DNA from: Vitellaria paradoxa
Lineage: Eukaryota > Streptophyta > Magnoliopsida > Ericales > Sapotaceae
Assembly (NCBI GenBank): GCA_019916065.1
Contig: CM034240.1
Span: 37,747,389-37,811,388 of the forward strand
Length of the DNA: 64,000 nucleotides
Reading direction: 5' to 3'
The notes beneath the pieces were generated by a model. The model was not told the origin of the DNA. It did not search any database and saw only the letters and a program-made list of their open reading frames with translations. The translations under genes were made by a program, and so were the position numbers. Positions 11,690 through 22,671 of this stretch are shown in pieces (the first letter of the stretch is position 1; each line of letters starts with the position of its first letter).

Positions 11690-12430
11690 ATTCAACAGTT
11701 TTCAAAAAAAAAAAAAAAACACAGGAAATAGATAAATAACGTCCGAATCTGAAAATTTTCATTAATAAAAGAATTACATAGGATGGAGATGAGAGGAGAT
11801 AAACAAAAAGAGAAGGTAGAGAAACCCTAATTAGGGTGCCTTGAGTGCACAAAAAGGAGGAGGAGGAGGAGGAGGAGGAGGAGGAGGAGGAGAAGAAGAT
11901 AGGGGAAAGGAAGAGGGAAAGGAGCTGCACTCCCACACAAACCCCAATGCCTCACACATTTTCATTTCAATTCCCCACCTAATTGCTTATTTATAGACAA
12001 TACTCCCAAATGCGAGAGGTCATTGTCTAGTAATCATCCAGTGCAAGTTCCAAGTCAAATCCACATGGAACGTGTATCATTTGGTGTTTGTCAACAATAG
12101 ATAGAAACTGAATGTCTGGGATGATTGTCATTTTAGGATAAAGTCAACACTATAGCTTTCAACCTCACCTAGCTCTCTCTCACTCTGGAGCAAGACACAC
12201 ACAACCAGCCAACTCCTAAATTCCTCACCAAGTAAGAAGGTGATGGAGCCGGTGGTAGGTGAGAAACTCAGAAGCCACATGGGAAAGATAAGAAAAGAAC
12301 TATGTGGAATTCTGGTGACTCAATCATCCCTCCCTCAGTCACACACACACCCATACATCCACATATTTGTAAACATGTTTAACACCAAATATCTAGGGAT
12401 TTAAATCCAAACAAAGAACCATGGCTCAAA
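11690..12430 (-). repeat. LTR-like fragment (minus strand)
   Basis: Read on the minus strand the segment has a TATAAATA box (complement of about 11988-11996), a leader with a long CTC/TCC run and CCCTAATTAGGGTTT, then TTATTAATGAAAATTTTCAG near 11745, the layout of an LTR promoter through its polyadenylation region. No partner LTR or coding domain was found, so it could instead be a solo LTR or an unrelated promoter-like sequence. Confidence 0.35.
11853..11893 (+). repeat. (GGA)n microsatellite
   Basis: About 13 GGA units, the last of them passing into GAAGAAGA. It produces a false poly-serine open frame on the minus strand. Confidence 0.9.
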
Positions 12431-12969
12431 TAATAGCTAAAACTGAACAATAAAATTTAAATAAAAATTCTACTAAGTCCACTAAAATAAATATACCACC
12501 ACTACTACAAAAATAAGTACAATACAAAACACTGAGTCATTACATAGTCCGTGTAAATCCTTGGTGAGAAAAGGTACATGGAATGCTTCTCAAGGTTCTC
12601 TACCCAAGAATGGAATGTATAGAATTATTTTTGATCTTCCAAAGCCTCCTATGTCTAACAAATTCATTAATAACTGAAAATAACTATTCTAATGTCTCAA
12701 AAACTTCTTTGAACATCCAGAGCTCAGAAGGAAGTCTTTGAATTACTAGCTTTACAATACTGAGAATGCCCCACCGTCTTGACCATAAGTTTGACTATCC
12801 AAATTGTTGTGTGCACTGTGATTGAATATTTTTCGAAAGTTCAGATCATCCTCATTTTTGTCCAGACCATAAGATACAAGTTCTATGTGGTCTAAACCAT
12901 AGCTCCCAACTGTCTGGACCATTCTCTGATTTCTGCATTTTTGCTTTTCTTCCACTTTGGATTTTCCTT

Positions 12970-13112
12970 GATGCTTTTTTCCCCCCTGTTTTGTTTTAGA
13001 ACCTTAAATACAAAGTACAATAGTCAGGGGGAGGGTTGGTTGGGGGACCCTGTGATCGATCCCAGGTCACGAGCTGGCAACAATAATGTTATGCCACATG
13101 AGCTACAGCCAC
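12970..13112 (-). repeat. tRNA-derived SINE-like segment
   Basis: Read on the minus strand from about 13112 it starts GGCTGTAGCTCATGTGGC, matching a pol III box A (TRGCNNANNNGG), and about 40 bases on has GACCTGGGATCGATCAC, close to a box B (GGTTCGANTCC). A C-rich stretch and a poly-A-like tail (T run at 12975-12980 on the plus strand) follow. No cloverleaf acceptor stem is evident, so a tRNA gene is unlikely. No target duplication was confirmed. Confidence 0.45.
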
Positions 13113-13428
13113 ACTTAATTTGTGGATTCTTCTTGATATTTTTGTTCATCCTTTGCCATGTTTTACCTCAAAAACACTCTATCTAGCTCCTTGTGACCTA
13201 TAAGAGTGAACAAATGCACATAAATTGGGATATTAATATATTATTATAAAAGTGAACTTTAAAGCATAAAATCCATGCAATGAACATAACTTAATGCGTC
13301 AAGATGCAATTTGTGATGTTTATCTATCCCTTTCTAACTTGCTTGTGATATTACTGTAGTCAATATTATAGAAATGTCATTCAATATGTTAGTGCTAATA
13401 CACTTTTCACTCATTTCTTGATATATAG

Positions 13429-13539
13429 TTCATATGGACAGAATTTGAATGCAAGGATGTATGTTGGAGAAACACTATTTTGTAGTCTTATTTGTCTTGC
13501 AAGTTTAGTTTTGTTCTCACAGCTGATTGGCAAATGCAG
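13429..13539 (+). pseudogene. CNGC exon 4 (selectivity filter, S6)
   Basis: Its first base completes the serine codon split by the intron, giving SSYGQNLNARMYVGETLF and S6 (LICLASLVLFSQLIG). The filter triplet GQN is intact. The family then reads LIGNMQ ahead of the intron; here the bases give LIGKC with one base missing from the AAT codon near 13532, so the exon leaves the frame. Donor is CAG|GTATTA. Confidence 0.85.
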
Positions 13540-14177
13540 GTATTATCTACTATCAGAAAAATGCACACAAAATATGCATATCGTTCTTGTACCAGATACT
13601 TTGACATAATTTGAAGGGAATTTTTCCAAGAGCGTTACCCATGTTCAAAATGTGAAAAAATATAACTGCAGAAGGGATCTGAAACTTAACTTAGATGTAA
13701 ACAACTAGGGTGGTTAAAATTCCATTCCAAGAGCTTGACTGTTTAGCTTTTAAATTAGAAGTTTGATTATGCTACCATTGACCATATTTCGACTTGTGAT
13801 CAAATCCACATTTTTTTAGATCTTCTTGGTATCAATTTGTCCTCCTTATATATGATTCTTTTCTCCCTTTATATGCATGTTGTTTCTTCCAAGCTGATTT
13901 TGTTTTCTGGCAGTCTGGTAGGGGGACAAATTAGTTGTTTCTGCTTCTATGATTATTAAATTGCTGAAGAAAGACGTTGAAAAGAAAATGGGGATGTATG
14001 CTTGCAGACATATGGTGGCATAACTCTAATTTGTTAGTAGCCACTAGTTATACCAAATTTGCACTTTTCTCTAGCACCCCCCTCGCCCCTGGCGAAGAAA
14101 AAAATGGCTTGTTGAAATGATATGAACAATGCATCTTGTATTAGATGCTGTTATCAGTTTTGATACATGTCATAGAT

Positions 14178-14358
14178 TTAAAAGAAAGAATAATTAGTTT
14201 TGAGAGACATTAAAATTCTCTTTTCCCTCGTATTGTATTTATACTTGTAGATTATACTAAATTAGGAAATACAATCAAATCAAATCAATGAAGTCCAATT
14301 CCTCAATTCTCACAAATCACAACTTCAATTATTTTAGAACATTCTAATAATTCTAACA
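14178..14358 (-). repeat. Copia A 3' LTR
   Basis: Left copy on the plus strand and 3' LTR in the element's orientation; ends TTCTAACA. The outer edge is uncertain: strict TG...CA ends would put it at 14201. Confidence 0.6.
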
Positions 14359-14363
14359 CTTTT

Positions 14364-14678
14364 TGATGCGGAACAAAAATTGAAAGTAAAGAAAGAATAG
14401 ATTGAAAACAAGAGAAAGAAGAAAATAGAGAAGAAGAGAAGAAGAATTAGAAGAAAAGAAGGGAAAGAAAAACACAACCACCAATATTATTCAATCAATC
14501 AATAATCTTCTGTTAACCCTAATTAGGGTTTAAATAGAAAATATCATGGGCCTAAAACAAAAGGCCTAAAATAAAATAAACCTACACTAAAATAGCTCAA
14601 AAACAAATTGGTCCAAATAACCTCTAATAATATAAACTCATTATCAATAAAGCCCAAAACAAATGGGTCCAAATAATA

Positions 14679-14716
<38 letters not shown>

Positions 14717-14747
14717 GAAATAAATTTAAAAATTAATGTCCTCATTA
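14364..14747 (-). repeat. TR-GAG 3' LTR
   Basis: Begins TGATGCGGAAC and ends GTCCTCATTA. Contains AACCCTAATTAGGGTTT and a (TAA)n run (14682-14712) that is longer than in the other copies. Confidence 0.85.
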
Positions 14748-15225
14748 ACTCTCCCGGACTGAGAAGAACTCGACTCCATTGAGTTGAAAACTTGGCACTG
14801 CTATCATGTCGCATTTTCCACTTGACAAGACATATTTGGAGTTGAAGGAAAATGAGGTCCTCAACATCAAACACAGATAGGCACCACTGAAGAGGTGGAG
14901 GAACTGGAACCGGCATAAAAATATCTCCATAACCTGCAGACAATATTTAAGGCCCAGATATGCCTCCACAAAATAACAAGTTCTCCACATGCCAAATTAC
15001 AACAAAACTCATATCACATGGCAAAGTGAAAAAAATTGCATTGGGACTAGAATCACAAAGGATATAGAATGGCTCAACATTTTCAGCATGTAAATTTTGG
15101 CAAGGCGATACAGGGTAGTAAGTAGGCAATGCATAAGTCATCATTAAGTTACATCCATTAAATTCTTTATTCCCATTAATAACATAAGTAGGAAATTTAT
15201 AATAATTATTATTCAATCCAATTTT

Positions 15226-16430
15226 TCATCTAATATCAGCATCATCAAAAAGGGGTGGAATACATTGTTGAGAAAAAATGACGAGAGATGATGCAACTGA
15301 ACTTGTCAAATTAGAATCCCTCAAAGAAGAATAAGTGACTGGAAACTCAATGATATCAATAGAATAGCAGTAAGAGATGCCACACACAACTTGTAAGAGA
15401 AACTGTTCAATGTATGCAAGAATGTTTCTGTTATACACTAGAAGTGAGGAGGACTTATGCAACTGAATAATATCACGGAAGAACAACTTAGACATAGACT
15501 CAAAGAACTCCCAACGGATGAAGTCACTAAGTAAAACTCTTGAGATGCTTAAATAATATCCCCAGAAAAAATAACCATCACCAATGATAAAGTCTATGCA
15601 ATCTCGGCGATCATTATTCATGATATCCTCAAATAAACCAACAAAATCAAGATAAGATGATGGTAGAACCAATTCAACCACTTCAGACACATTTTGAGAA
15701 TTTGGTGACTTGTCATAATCAAATGTCAAAAGATGAGAATCAATAAGAGAATCACAAGTGTCAACAGAAACAATAGGGGCGCTAGGTTTAGGAGATGGAT
15801 GTTGTAACTCAATGGCTTGTATAGGGCACTTTGACTCTGACATAGACTCATAAGACTCAAATTCATAATATTTTTCAATTTCTAAAGCTTTGGAATAAGT
15901 TTCATTTAATGTCTTATAAGTGTATCGTTGAACTACCTCACGGATGCAAGACCTTAGCCCGAGGACAAATCTACTCTGATGGCACAAGGCTCATTTTGAA
16001 AGTAAGACCACTTCCTAAGAGTTTTAAATTGATCAAAATAGTCATCAACAGAAGAATCCTCCTGTTTAAGACGCATTAACTGAGACCATGCCTTATCTAT
16101 AAAACTTTTAGGAACAAATCGATCACTTAAAATTTGTTTCATCAAGGCCCATCGAGTAAGAAGTCTGTGGTATAACTCAACTATTTGCCAATACTCTCTA
16201 GCATAATTGGTCAATCTTGTTTTGACTAAACGAATACATTGGTCATCAGACAGGTCGTGATAGTCAAAAATGTATTCAATATCATCTACCCAATTAAGAA
16301 ACTCATGAGGATCGATAGTGCCACTAAAATAAGGAGGATCTATGACATAAGTTTGATGAATAGAACGAAGTCCTATTTTATTACTCCAATATGATTGGTT
16401 TTCAAGATTCATGGTAAAAGGATAAAGCAA
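15226..16430 (-). pseudogene. Ty3-type Gag protein of the TR-GAG element
   Basis: Read from 16430 leftwards: PPYFSGTIDPHEFLNWVDDI, EYIFDYHDLSDDQCIRLVKT and SVDDYFDQFKTLR, the Retrotrans_gag fold (P-x-F-G-x-x-D-P-x-x-F-x-x-W and the later E/D-Y-x-x-x-F motif). At about 15985 the reading shifts by one base and continues SRFVLGLRSCIREVVQRYTY, TYSKALEIEKYYE, the end of the capsid-like domain. The downstream 200 residues are not protease and carry no CCHC knuckle; I do not recognise them. The shift makes this copy defective, unless the family uses two overlapping frames (15954-15987 overlap). Confidence 0.75.
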
Positions 16431-16845
16431 TTTTTTTTTTTAAATGCTGATATTAAAGAAAACTGAAAAAAAAAAGAGTAATAAAAATATAAAATCCTGA
16501 TATGCTTAAATAGGAATGACGAATCTAATAAATGAAACTCAACAAATAATTTAGGCAAGCAATGGGTGATTGATCTTTTTTTTTTTTTTTTTAAGATGGG
16601 CAATAATTAACTAAATTCAAAAGGGAAATAGGAAGTAGGATAAATGAAACAAATGGGCAAGGGTCAAGTTCAAATTTATGCAATTCACACTGCCATATGA
16701 CGTAAGCATTTATCATAATTAACAATGAGATAATTGTATCTAATCCAAACCTTTGCTTCAAACCATATAAAGTGTTCACTTTTGAAACATTCGAATAAGT
16801 AGTCGACTATCTTGTTGCTTGAAATTTGTCAAAATAGATTAACCG

Positions 16846-17045
16846 GAAAGTCGCCGGGAGGTTCGCCGAAAAGTCACCGGAGTTTCGCCGGAAAAGCTGC
16901 TGGAGGTCGCCGAAGGTCACCGAGGTCACCTGGAAGTTCGCCGAAGGCAGATTGTGCTGCTGGATTTCGCCGGAAAAGTCACCGGCCGGTCATCGGAAAA
17001 GTCACCAGAGGTTGTTGGGGTTACCGGCGAGTTCGCCGGAGGTAG
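16846..17045 (+). repeat. GC-rich CGCCGGAAAAGTCACCGG repeats in the TR-GAG leader
   Basis: At least ten imperfect copies of a roughly 18-bp unit mixing TCGCCGGAAAAG and TCACCGGAG. They stand out from the AT-rich surroundings and lie between the primer site and the gag start, in the untranslated leader where packaging signals are expected. Confidence 0.7.
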
Positions 17046-17173
17046 GTGATGCCACTGGTGGGGTTTGCTGGAATTAAATATTAGTAGAGACGCACGAAAA
17101 CGTACTCGAAGGGTTTGAGGGTGCGTAAAGCGACGGCGGCGGCGGCCGTGCGCGGCAACTGCTGCAGCGGCTG

Positions 17174-17203
17174 CTGTTTTTTTTTTTTTTTTTTTTTTTT
17201 TTT
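17174..17203. repeat. Poly-T tract in the TR-GAG leader
   Basis: A run of about 28 T between the GC-rich leader and the primer site; on the element's own strand it is a poly-A tract in the 5' leader, right after the primer site. Confidence 0.9.
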
Positions 17204-17248
17204 GAGACCAAATAGCGATGAGGGTTGAGAAAATTTGTAGAATCTTTT

Positions 17249-17260
17249 GCTCTGATACCA
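17249..17260 (-). other. Primer binding site (initiator tRNA-Met) of the TR-GAG element
   Basis: The minus strand reads TGGTATCAGAGC, the standard plant initiator-Met primer site, three bases inside the 5' LTR. It fixes the element's orientation as minus. Confidence 0.9.
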
Positions 17261-17263
17261 AGT

Positions 17264-17631
17264 TGATACGGAACAAAAATTGAAAGTAAAGAAAGAATAG
17301 ATTGAAAGCAAGAGAAAGAAGAAAATAGAGAAGAAGAGAAGAAGAATTAGAAGAAAAGAGGGGAAAAAAAACACAGCCACCAATATTATTCAATCAATCA
17401 ATAATCTTCTGTTAACCCTAATTAGGGTTTAAATAGAAAACATCATGGGCCTAATAGAAAAGGCCTAAAATAAAATAAACCTACGCTAAAATAACCCAAA
17501 AACAAATGGGTCCAAATAACCTCTAATAATATAAACTCGTTGTCAATAAATCCCAAAACAAATTGGTCCAAATAATAAATAATAATAATAATAATAAAAA
17601 GAAATAAATTTAAAAATTGATGTCCTCATCA
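17264..17631 (-). repeat. TR-GAG 5' LTR
   Basis: Begins TGATACGGAAC and ends GTCCTCATCA, followed by the CTTTT duplication. Aligned by eye with 14364-14747 over its whole length; the (TAA)n run here is about six units. Confidence 0.9.
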
Positions 17632-17636
17632 CTTTT

Positions 17637-20600
17637 CCTCAAACTGGAGCGTAGAAGTAAAAAATTCTCAATTTGGTAGACAATTTTTGAAATGAAGGTC
17701 GAGCCAAGGGTTTTCTGAGAATATCACCCAATTGAAAATCAGATTGTAGAAACAGAGCGGTGATATCGTGCTTGAGCAAGAGATCCTAGATGAAGTGGCA
17801 GTCAACTTCAATACGCTTTGTTCGTTCATAAAAACAGGATTGTCAGTAATGAATATTGCAGCTTGATTGTTACAAAATATGGACATCGAAGTTGGAATTG
17901 GAAGACCAAAGTCTTGAAGAAAAGAACACACCCAAAGCATCTTAGACGCAATATGAGCTAATGGCATGATACTCGGCCTCTGCACTTGACTGAGCAATAA
18001 CAATCTATTTCTTACTATGCTAAGTTATGAAATTTCTACCAACAAAGGTACAATATCAGAGGTAGACCTCTAATTTGAATGACTACTAGCCCAGTTTGCA
18101 TCTTTATATCTAATCACATCTATGGTTGTGGAAAGTTGATAGAGTAAGCCTTGCCCAAGATAAATACTTCAAAATGCGACGCATAGAATCAAAGTAGAGT
18201 TGACAAGGAGCATGCATGAACTGATTGACTATACCAAAAGATCCATAGGAGTATTAGTAGGATGAGATTCCAAAAGGTTAGTCTCATAAAGTAAATCCAA
18301 GGCATATTTCCTTTGAGATAAGGAGACACCCTATGAAGAGCGGGCAATCTCAATCCCTAAGAAATAGCGTAATGCTTCAAAATCCTTTGTATGGAACTCT
18401 TTAGTCAAAAATACCCTTGCTGTCATCACATGAGATGATGATATCATTCACATAAACAACCAAAACATGATTGACACACAAATACTAAGTGATCAGATGT
18501 GGACCGTCAAAAACTATAGTTAAGAAAAACAAAACAAAACCGATCAAATTATGCCTATGGAGATTGTTTAAGTTTATACAAATTCCTATGCCAGCAACAA
18601 CAAGATGTTCACTACCTATAGAAACAAACGTAGGGGGCTTATCCATGTATGCCTTCTCTTGAAGTTCATCAAATAAGAAGTCATTTTTGACATCTAATTG
18701 GAATCAGGGTCATGACTTACTCACTGCACCAACCAATAAAATACAACTGAGTTAAAGGAAGCCTCTGGTGAGAAGGTCTCTAGATAGTCCATATCATAGG
18801 TCTGGGTGTTACCAACTAAGCCTTAAGTCTTTTGATAAATCTATCTGGCAGATATTTCACTGCGTATATCCAATGACACCATATTGTCTTCTTCCTAGAT
18901 GGGAGAGGAGTGAGCTCCCATGTACAATTGTGATGTAATGCCTGCATTTTCTCATCCATCATTTTCTTCAAGCTAAGAGATAATAATGTATGTTTATGAA
19001 GGTAGAAGCAGAAACAAAAGACATGGCATAAACAAAGGACTAGGGACAAGGTGATACACGATAATATGAAATAAAGTTAGCTATAGGACATTGAGTACAA
19101 ACACGTTTACCTTTTCTAATAGCATTCGAAAGATCATCAATGTCAAGGGGCTCGTCCCAATAGAAGCAGATCTCAAATATAATAATAGCAAGTGTCTCAA
19201 GAGGCTTAGGATCCACTGAGATAGAGGTAACTGGTGCAGAATGAGTACGATGTTGATATACCTTTAAGGGTGACATACTAGGAACAAGCATACTATAAAT
19301 GGTAAGATCAGGATAGTCAAGAAGGTGTACCTGTGTAGTGTGAGATAACTCCTCTCTCGAGAGGAAAGAGAAGGCTCACCCTCATGAGAAGAGAATTCTG
19401 ACTAGAGTGAAATGGGGGTAGACTAAAAACAAAAATTTAAATCAGCAGTACTAACAAAGTACTTATGAGAAGAAGGATCATAACAACAATAACACTTCTG
19501 ATTGCAATAGTAATCTAGAAAGACAACAACGAGCACGAGGGGAAAGTCTATATAAACCTGAATCTAAATTATCAACAAAAGTAATGCAACCAAAGGTATG
19601 ATAAAGACGAGAAAATAGAGTAACAGAAGGATACAAGGGGGAAAAAGAGGATTGATTACTAAGAAGAGGATAAGGAACACAGTTAATAAAAAAGCAGGTA
19701 CTTAGGACACCATTACCCCAATATTGTTTTGGAATAATGCGAGTGATATCCAGTAAATGACAGTGTTTGCGTTCAACAACACCATTCTGTTGAGAAGTAC
19801 GAACATAGGAAGTTTGAGGAAGAATGGTTTGCTTAACTTAGAATTGGGTCATAACAGATTGAGTGTATTTGAGAGCATTGTCAAAGTGAAGGATCTTAAA
19901 TTTTTTTTTTTTTTTGTTAAATTGAATTAGAATTTCATTATAAAACCATATAGCAAGTAACTTAGAATGATGTTTCATAAAAAACGGCAAGTCATACAAG
20001 AGTAATCATCAATAAAAATGATAAAATTCCAAAATCTATTAATAGAAGCAACTCTTGAAGGACCCCAAATGTCTGTGTGGACTACATCAAAAGGTTAAGA
20101 TTGAGGACTAACATTATGACTCAAAAATAAACAATAGTGATGCTTGAAGACGAGTTGACGACTTACATTATGACTCAAAAATGACATTGCCACTATAAAG
20201 GAGAAAATGATGTATTGAAGGCTAAATGAGAAGGAAAAGTAAAGCTAGCGGGATCAAGCTAGTATAGGCTAGCCTATCCACATCCCAAACCAATCATCCT
20301 CTGTGTCTTAAAATCATGAAAAAGACAAGAAGGAGAAAAGGTTGTGAAACAGTGTAAAGATTTAATTAATTAACCAACACATAATAAACTAAAAGAAAAT
20401 TTAGATATAAAGAGACTCGAGGATAAGATTAATGAAGGAGAAGGGTGAAGATGTCCTTCACCAGCAATAGGCTGGGAGGACCATCAATGAAGGTAATACT
20501 GTGGGTCGTAGCTAAATTAGAAAATAAGAAAGGATTATCTAAGATGTGCACACTGGCACTAGAGTCTGATCCATTAAGGGACACATGGAGAAGTAAAGCA

Positions 20601-21600
20601 AACAATATTATTTGAATGCGCCAAAGTGGCAGTAGATTTGGAAGAACGAAAGATGCAAAGAGCTTGCATAATAGTCTCTAACTCAGTGGGGGTGAAGGGC
20701 TTGATCAAGGCGAAAAAGAGTCACTCAAATCAGAAATAATCTGTGTAGAAAAAGAGTTAGTACCAGTGGACTCAGTAGTAACATGATGGGCTTGATCAGG
20801 GCAATCATACTTTTTCTAGCAATATAGCTTGGTATTATTAGTTAACCCACCAGGAGAGCCACTAACTAGGGTAGCCAAATTTGAACAACTAGGCAAAAGA
20901 GTTGTTTGAGAGTGATGGCCTAAACAGAAACGCTGAAGATGAGAGTAAGCATTGGCCATGGTACTATAGTCTCATCTGCCAGAAGTTGATCCTAATAAAT
21001 TACGAAGATTATCATTGAGGCTGAGAAGGAGTAGAATTGTCATGAGCTCATCCCACTATCATATCATCTTAGTCTTAGTTTCTGGAAAGGGGTGAAATTG
21101 TAGAAGACAATCACCTAGAGCTTTAAGAGTGCCATAATACTTGGACAACGATTGAGCACCTTGTCGAAAAGAGAAAATTTTCTCGCACACCTCAAAAATC
21201 TCCAAAATATACTCCTTTAGAGGAGTTTGCTAATGAATCTCGTGTGGCTTTAGTAAAATCACACAAAACGCTTTAGTAAAATCACACAAAACAACAACGC
21301 AAAAAACTAAAGGCTCCAAGCTATGCCATATCAAACTCGTAACAATAGCATCCAAAGCCTTCCATTGTTTGGGGGGGGGGGGAAGAGGAAGAAAACTATG
21401 AGTCTGGTGGAGGATATGTAATAGATTTTTTCAATTGGTGGCCAATCAAGAGTATACGAATAGTATGAGACTATGTTAAATAATTTGTTCAATTTAGCTT
21501 TTCACTAGAGATGGATTTAGGAAGATTGTCAACTGGCACAGCAGAGACAATAAGAGAAGACCAGGTACCAATAGTCTTAATCTCAGTGGGATTGATACCT
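17637..21600 (-). pseudogene. Copia A gag-pol remnant
   Basis: Minus-strand polyprotein in pieces. RNase H lies at about 18000-17690 (IVIAQSSAEAEYH, LWVCSFLQDFGLP, CNNQAAIF, where the usual CDNQAA has lost its Asp). Reverse transcriptase starts near 19050 (HPIANF-type lead-in at 19100, then MQALHHNCTWELTPLPSRKK). Integrase is at about 20080-19700 (HTDIWGPSRV, FIIFIDDYS, QNGVVERKHCHLLD). The gag and protease region from about 21500 is too decayed to divide. The YVDD catalytic motif of the reverse transcriptase is not readable in one frame. Confidence 0.75.
21369..21382 (+). repeat. G homopolymer
   Basis: A run of about a dozen G in otherwise AT-rich Copia sequence, a possible assembly weak spot. 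Confidence 0.8.
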
Positions 21601-22040
21601 ATAATAAACAAGAACAGAAGATAATTAAGCGAGCAGTAATAGAGGCTTTAGACCTAGGCAATGAACAAGGAGAAATTTATCGCTCTCAACAACAAGCACA
21701 AAGAAATTAGAGTGAGTGAAGACAAGGGAAGAGGAATAAGAACATTGAGAAAAGGGATACTAGAGGTCGCTTACATTAGGCGACCACCATGGAATGTTAC
21801 AAGAAGGCAATTGATGAACATACGCCGACAAGCGCCCCCAGAAGCTCTGCGAGTGAGATCTGGCATAGGAAGCTCCTATAGCATGTGGGAGCGTGTGATT
21901 GAGCTGTTGATAATCAGCCTTCCCCTAATGCAGTCGCTGGTGGTGGACGACCTCTATGGTGGTGGTTGTCGACCTCTACGATGGTTGAATGAAGGAGCTA
22001 CAACGACAACTGGGGTTTGCTTATATATATATATATTGAA

Positions 22041-22052
22041 GGCTTTAATACC
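22041..22052 (-). other. Copia A primer binding site (degenerate)
   Basis: The minus strand reads TGGTATTAAAGC, two changes from the initiator-Met site TGGTATCAGAGC. It places the 5' LTR of Copia A on the right. Confidence 0.6.
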
Positions 22053-22053
22053 A

Positions 22054-22220
22054 AGTTAGAAGACATAAAAATTTAGTTTTGAGAGATTAAAATTCTCTCC
22101 TCCCTCGTATTGTATTTATACTTATAGATTACACTAAATTAGGAAATAACTCAATCAGATCCCTCAAATCCACATAAATCAGAACTGCGATTATTCTAGA
22201 ACATTGTAATAATTCTAACA
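22054..22220 (-). repeat. Copia A 5' LTR
   Basis: Right-hand copy of the short LTR, ending TTCTAACA before GTTAG. Its inner edge is set by the neighbouring primer site. Confidence 0.65.
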
Positions 22221-22671
22221 GTTAGTTTTGGCTGTCGGATTAGCCTATTGCCTTTTCTATTAGAGATTGAAATATGCAAGATGATGTGTTGAAAATTATG
22301 GTTTCAAGTGATATGTTTTATTGGATTCACTGAGCAAGAACTTTCTACCACTTTTTTTCTTCGCCTTTTTTTAAGTAATCCTTTAGATTTTAATGTTTGC
22401 TTTTCTCCTTTGACTTTGGAAAAAGCTTAACTAGACAAAGCATGTTGTCATCTCAATTGATCATTTTCATCTTTTATCCTTCTTTCTCTTTTAACTTGTA
22501 GGCATTTTGCCTAATTGCTGGGCATTTATGCTATAATGGCGAGCCTTGCAGTTTATATATAGATTTGTTTCCTCATTCCTTTTCCATTTTTTCTGCTTTG
22601 GTACAATGAGAAGTTTTTCTTGCATCCTTATTGGGCTGGATTATGTTGACTTAATTATGAAAGTTGGAGGG
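22221..22671 (+). other. Residual host intron sequence
   Basis: T-rich intron DNA between the two LTR elements. Its last 60 bases (22612-22671) recur almost unchanged at 29554-29615 beyond the next element. Confidence 0.7.

Larger units (their letters stand above)
9670..13428 (+). other. CNGC intron 3 (3.8 kb) with unresolved repeats
   Basis: GTATGC donor, TATATAG acceptor. Much longer than other CNGC introns usually are. It contains a (GGA)n run, LTR-like sequence on the minus strand (about 11690-12430) and a SINE-like segment (about 12970-13112). The rest (9670-11690) is non-coding with no family I can name. Small open frames on either strand here look like chance. Confidence 0.7.
14364..17631 (-). 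mobile_element. Gag-only LTR retroelement (TR-GAG-like), nested in Copia A
   Basis: A 3268-bp element with LTRs 14364-14747 and 17264-17631, TG...TA/CA ends, and the exact 5-bp duplication CTTTT at 14359-14363 and 17632-17636. Adjacent to the 5' LTR (right side) lies the primer site TGGTATCAGAGC, complementary to initiator tRNA-Met. The only protein it encodes is a Ty3-type Gag (16430-15226, minus); no protease, reverse transcriptase, RNase H or integrase sequence lies between the LTRs. That is the structure of TR-GAG elements, which must be mobilised by enzymes from another element. The two LTRs differ by roughly a dozen substitutions plus length of the (TAA)n run, so insertion is moderately old. 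Confidence 0.85.
14178..22220 (-). mobile_element. Ty1/Copia LTR retrotransposon (Copia A), decayed
   Basis: A minus-strand Copia element with short LTRs (about 14178-14358 and 22054-22220) that share TTTTGAGAGA, CTCGTATTGTATTTATACTT and AATAATTCTAACA. Internal sequence on the minus strand shows, from right to left, gag relics, the integrase (FDVVHTDIWGPSRV near 20075; QNGVVERKHCHL near 19790), the reverse transcriptase start (MMDEKMQALHHNCTWEL near 18950) and RNase H (QSSAEAEYH, LWVCSFLQDFGLP). Stops and frameshifts are frequent. Without the nested gag-only element it would be about 4.8 kb, a normal Copia length. I could not assign a clean 5-bp target duplication; GTTAG follows the right LTR and ATTAG precedes the T run of the left. 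Confidence 0.85.

Noticed and set aside
11619..11936. 105-codon minus-strand frame with a serine run
   Set aside because: The serine run is the (GGA)n microsatellite read backwards; the rest has no domain and lies in an LTR-like stretch.
13030..13110. A tRNA gene on the minus strand
   Set aside because: Box A and box B words are present, but no acceptor stem or anticodon arm pairing could be drawn, so a SINE head is preferred.
16926..17393. Minus-strand 155-codon frame with poly-Lys and poly-Ala
   Set aside because: It is produced by the poly-T and GGC-rich leader of the TR-GAG element and overlaps its LTR and primer site.
22041..22230. A clean target duplication for Copia A
   Set aside because: GTTAG after the right LTR and ATTAG before the left T run differ by one base and the left LTR edge is uncertain, so no duplication is claimed.
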